From Sphingomonadaceae bacterium (GTDB lineage Bacteria > Pseudomonadota > Alphaproteobacteria > Sphingomonadales > Sphingomonadaceae): a DNA stretch of 5,360 nt. The translations under genes were made by a program, and so were the position numbers. The notes under the pieces were generated by a model. It saw only the letters and a program-made list of their open reading frames with translations. It had not been told where the DNA came from and made no database searches. Each line of letters begins with the position of its first letter. Within the stretch, counting starts at the first letter, position 1. Location of the stretch: positions 1 to 5,360 of the forward strand of contig JAFAZM010000106.1 in NCBI GenBank assembly GCA_019239785.1, in the 5' to 3' direction. Shown here piece after piece: positions 4,680 to 5,360 of this stretch.

Positions 4680-5360
4680 TCACTTCGCCGGAATGACGCC
4701 GCGCTTGATCTGGTCGAGCTCGATCGATTCGAACAGGGCCTTGAAATTGCCCTCACCGAAGCCCTCATTGCCCTTGCGCTGGATGATCTCGAAGAAGATC
4801 GGGCCGACCATGTTCTCGGTGAAGATCTGGAGGAGCAGGCCTTCGCCGGTCTCCGGCGAACCGTCGATCAGGATGCGGCGCTTGCGCATCTCCTCGATAG
4901 AATGGCCGTGGCCCGGTACCCGCTTGTCGATCATCTCGTAATAGGTGTCGGGCGTGTCCTGGAAGCGGATGCCATTGGCGCGCAGCTTGTCGACTGTGGC
5001 GAAGATATCGTCGGTGGCGAGCGCCAGATGCTGGATGCCTTCGCCCTTATAATCCTTGATGAATTCCTCGATCTGGCTGTGCTCGTCCTGGCTTTCGTTC
5101 AGCGGGATGCGGATCTTGTCGTCGGGGGCGGTCATCGCCCGGCTGAACAGCCCGGTCTGCTTCCCCTCGATGTCGAAATAACGGATCTCGCGGAAGTTGA
5201 AGATGCGCTCGTAATAGCCCGCCCAATGATCCATCCGCCCGCGCATCAGATTGTGGGTGAGATGGTCGAGCGTGTGCAGGCCGACGCTTTCCGCGTCGGG
5301 GGTCGCGCCGGGTACCGGTTCGAAGTCCACGTCGTAGATCGTCGCCGCGCCTCTTTTGTC
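4680..5360 (-). CDS. hppD: 4-hydroxyphenylpyruvate dioxygenase, C-terminal 226 residues (partial)
   Basis: The gene enters from beyond position 5360 and ends at a TGA at 4680. The visible part begins DKRGAATIYDVDFEPV and covers the catalytic C-terminal vicinal-oxygen-chelate domain. The three Fe(II) ligands of the family are present: the His of LDHLTHN (residue 33 of the visible part), the His of GEGIQHLAL (111) and the Glu of PIFFEIIQR (191). The hallmark end GNEGFGEGNFKALFESIE is complete, so the C terminus is intact. The enzyme converts 4-hydroxyphenylpyruvate and O2 to homogentisate and CO2 in the cytoplasm, the second step of tyrosine degradation. A GTG within the frame at 5330 is not the start, because conserved HPPD sequence continues upstream of it to the window edge. 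No other tyrosine-pathway gene is visible downstream, where an unrelated exported protein follows after 184 bases. Confidence 0.97.
   Translation of the reverse strand, partial: DKRGAATIYDVDFEPVPGATPDAESVGLHTLDHLTHNLMRGRMDHWAGYYERIFNFREIRYFDIEGKQTGLFSRAMTAPDDKIRIPLNESQDEHSQIEEFIKDYKGEGIQHLALATDDIFATVDKLRANGIRFQDTPDTYYEMIDKRVPGHGHSIEEMRKRRILIDGSPETGEGLLLQIFTENMVGPIFFEIIQRKGNEGFGEGNFKALFESIELDQIKRGVIPAK

Overview
The window is GC-rich bacterial DNA. The HPPD sequence, the cupin/JmjC and XRE protein styles, and a dispersed palindromic repeat of the CCTGAGTAG type all fit an alphaproteobacterium, most likely Sphingomonadales. That placement rests on recognition from memory, not on a database search. 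It looks like chromosomal housekeeping and accessory sequence. No CRISPR array, tRNA, rRNA, transposase or phage structural gene was seen.

Layout. Positions 1-120 hold the tail of an unidentified, probably membrane-associated gene. One base after its stop, a 294-residue membrane protein (122-1006) begins. It is an exact, ungapped internal duplication of a four-helix unit. A small exported protein with two cysteines follows (1100-1441). A block on the minus strand carries a 69-residue hypothetical gene with a GTG start (2873-3082) and, 58 bases downstream, a JmjC/Cupin_4-type 2-oxoglutarate oxygenase gene (1588-2814). Both are probably one operon. Diverging from that operon is an XRE-family regulator gene (about 3239-3658), whose 5' half is more AT-rich than its surroundings. 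Then come two minus-strand genes: an exported protein built from two copies of a small beta-type module (3944-4495), and the C-terminal 226 residues of 4-hydroxyphenylpyruvate dioxygenase (4680 to beyond the window end).

The oxygenase/small-protein/XRE block (1566-3742) is bracketed by two copies of a 116-117 bp palindromic repeat. They are about 89% identical and lie in opposite orientation. Each copy sits in a gap between convergent genes, so they may serve as bidirectional transcription ends, as recombination substrates, or simply mark spots that tolerate insertion.

How the genes work together. Only HPPD has a firm pathway role, in tyrosine/phenylalanine catabolism to homogentisate. The most coherent accessory unit is the divergent regulator plus the small-protein/oxygenase operon. 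The regulator may control the operon and the small protein may be a partner or substrate of the oxygenase, but both statements are inference. The two internally duplicated proteins are unrelated to each other. No clearly new multi-gene system could be demonstrated; the strongest observations are the two protein duplications, the inverted repeat pair, and the oxygenase/small-protein pairing.
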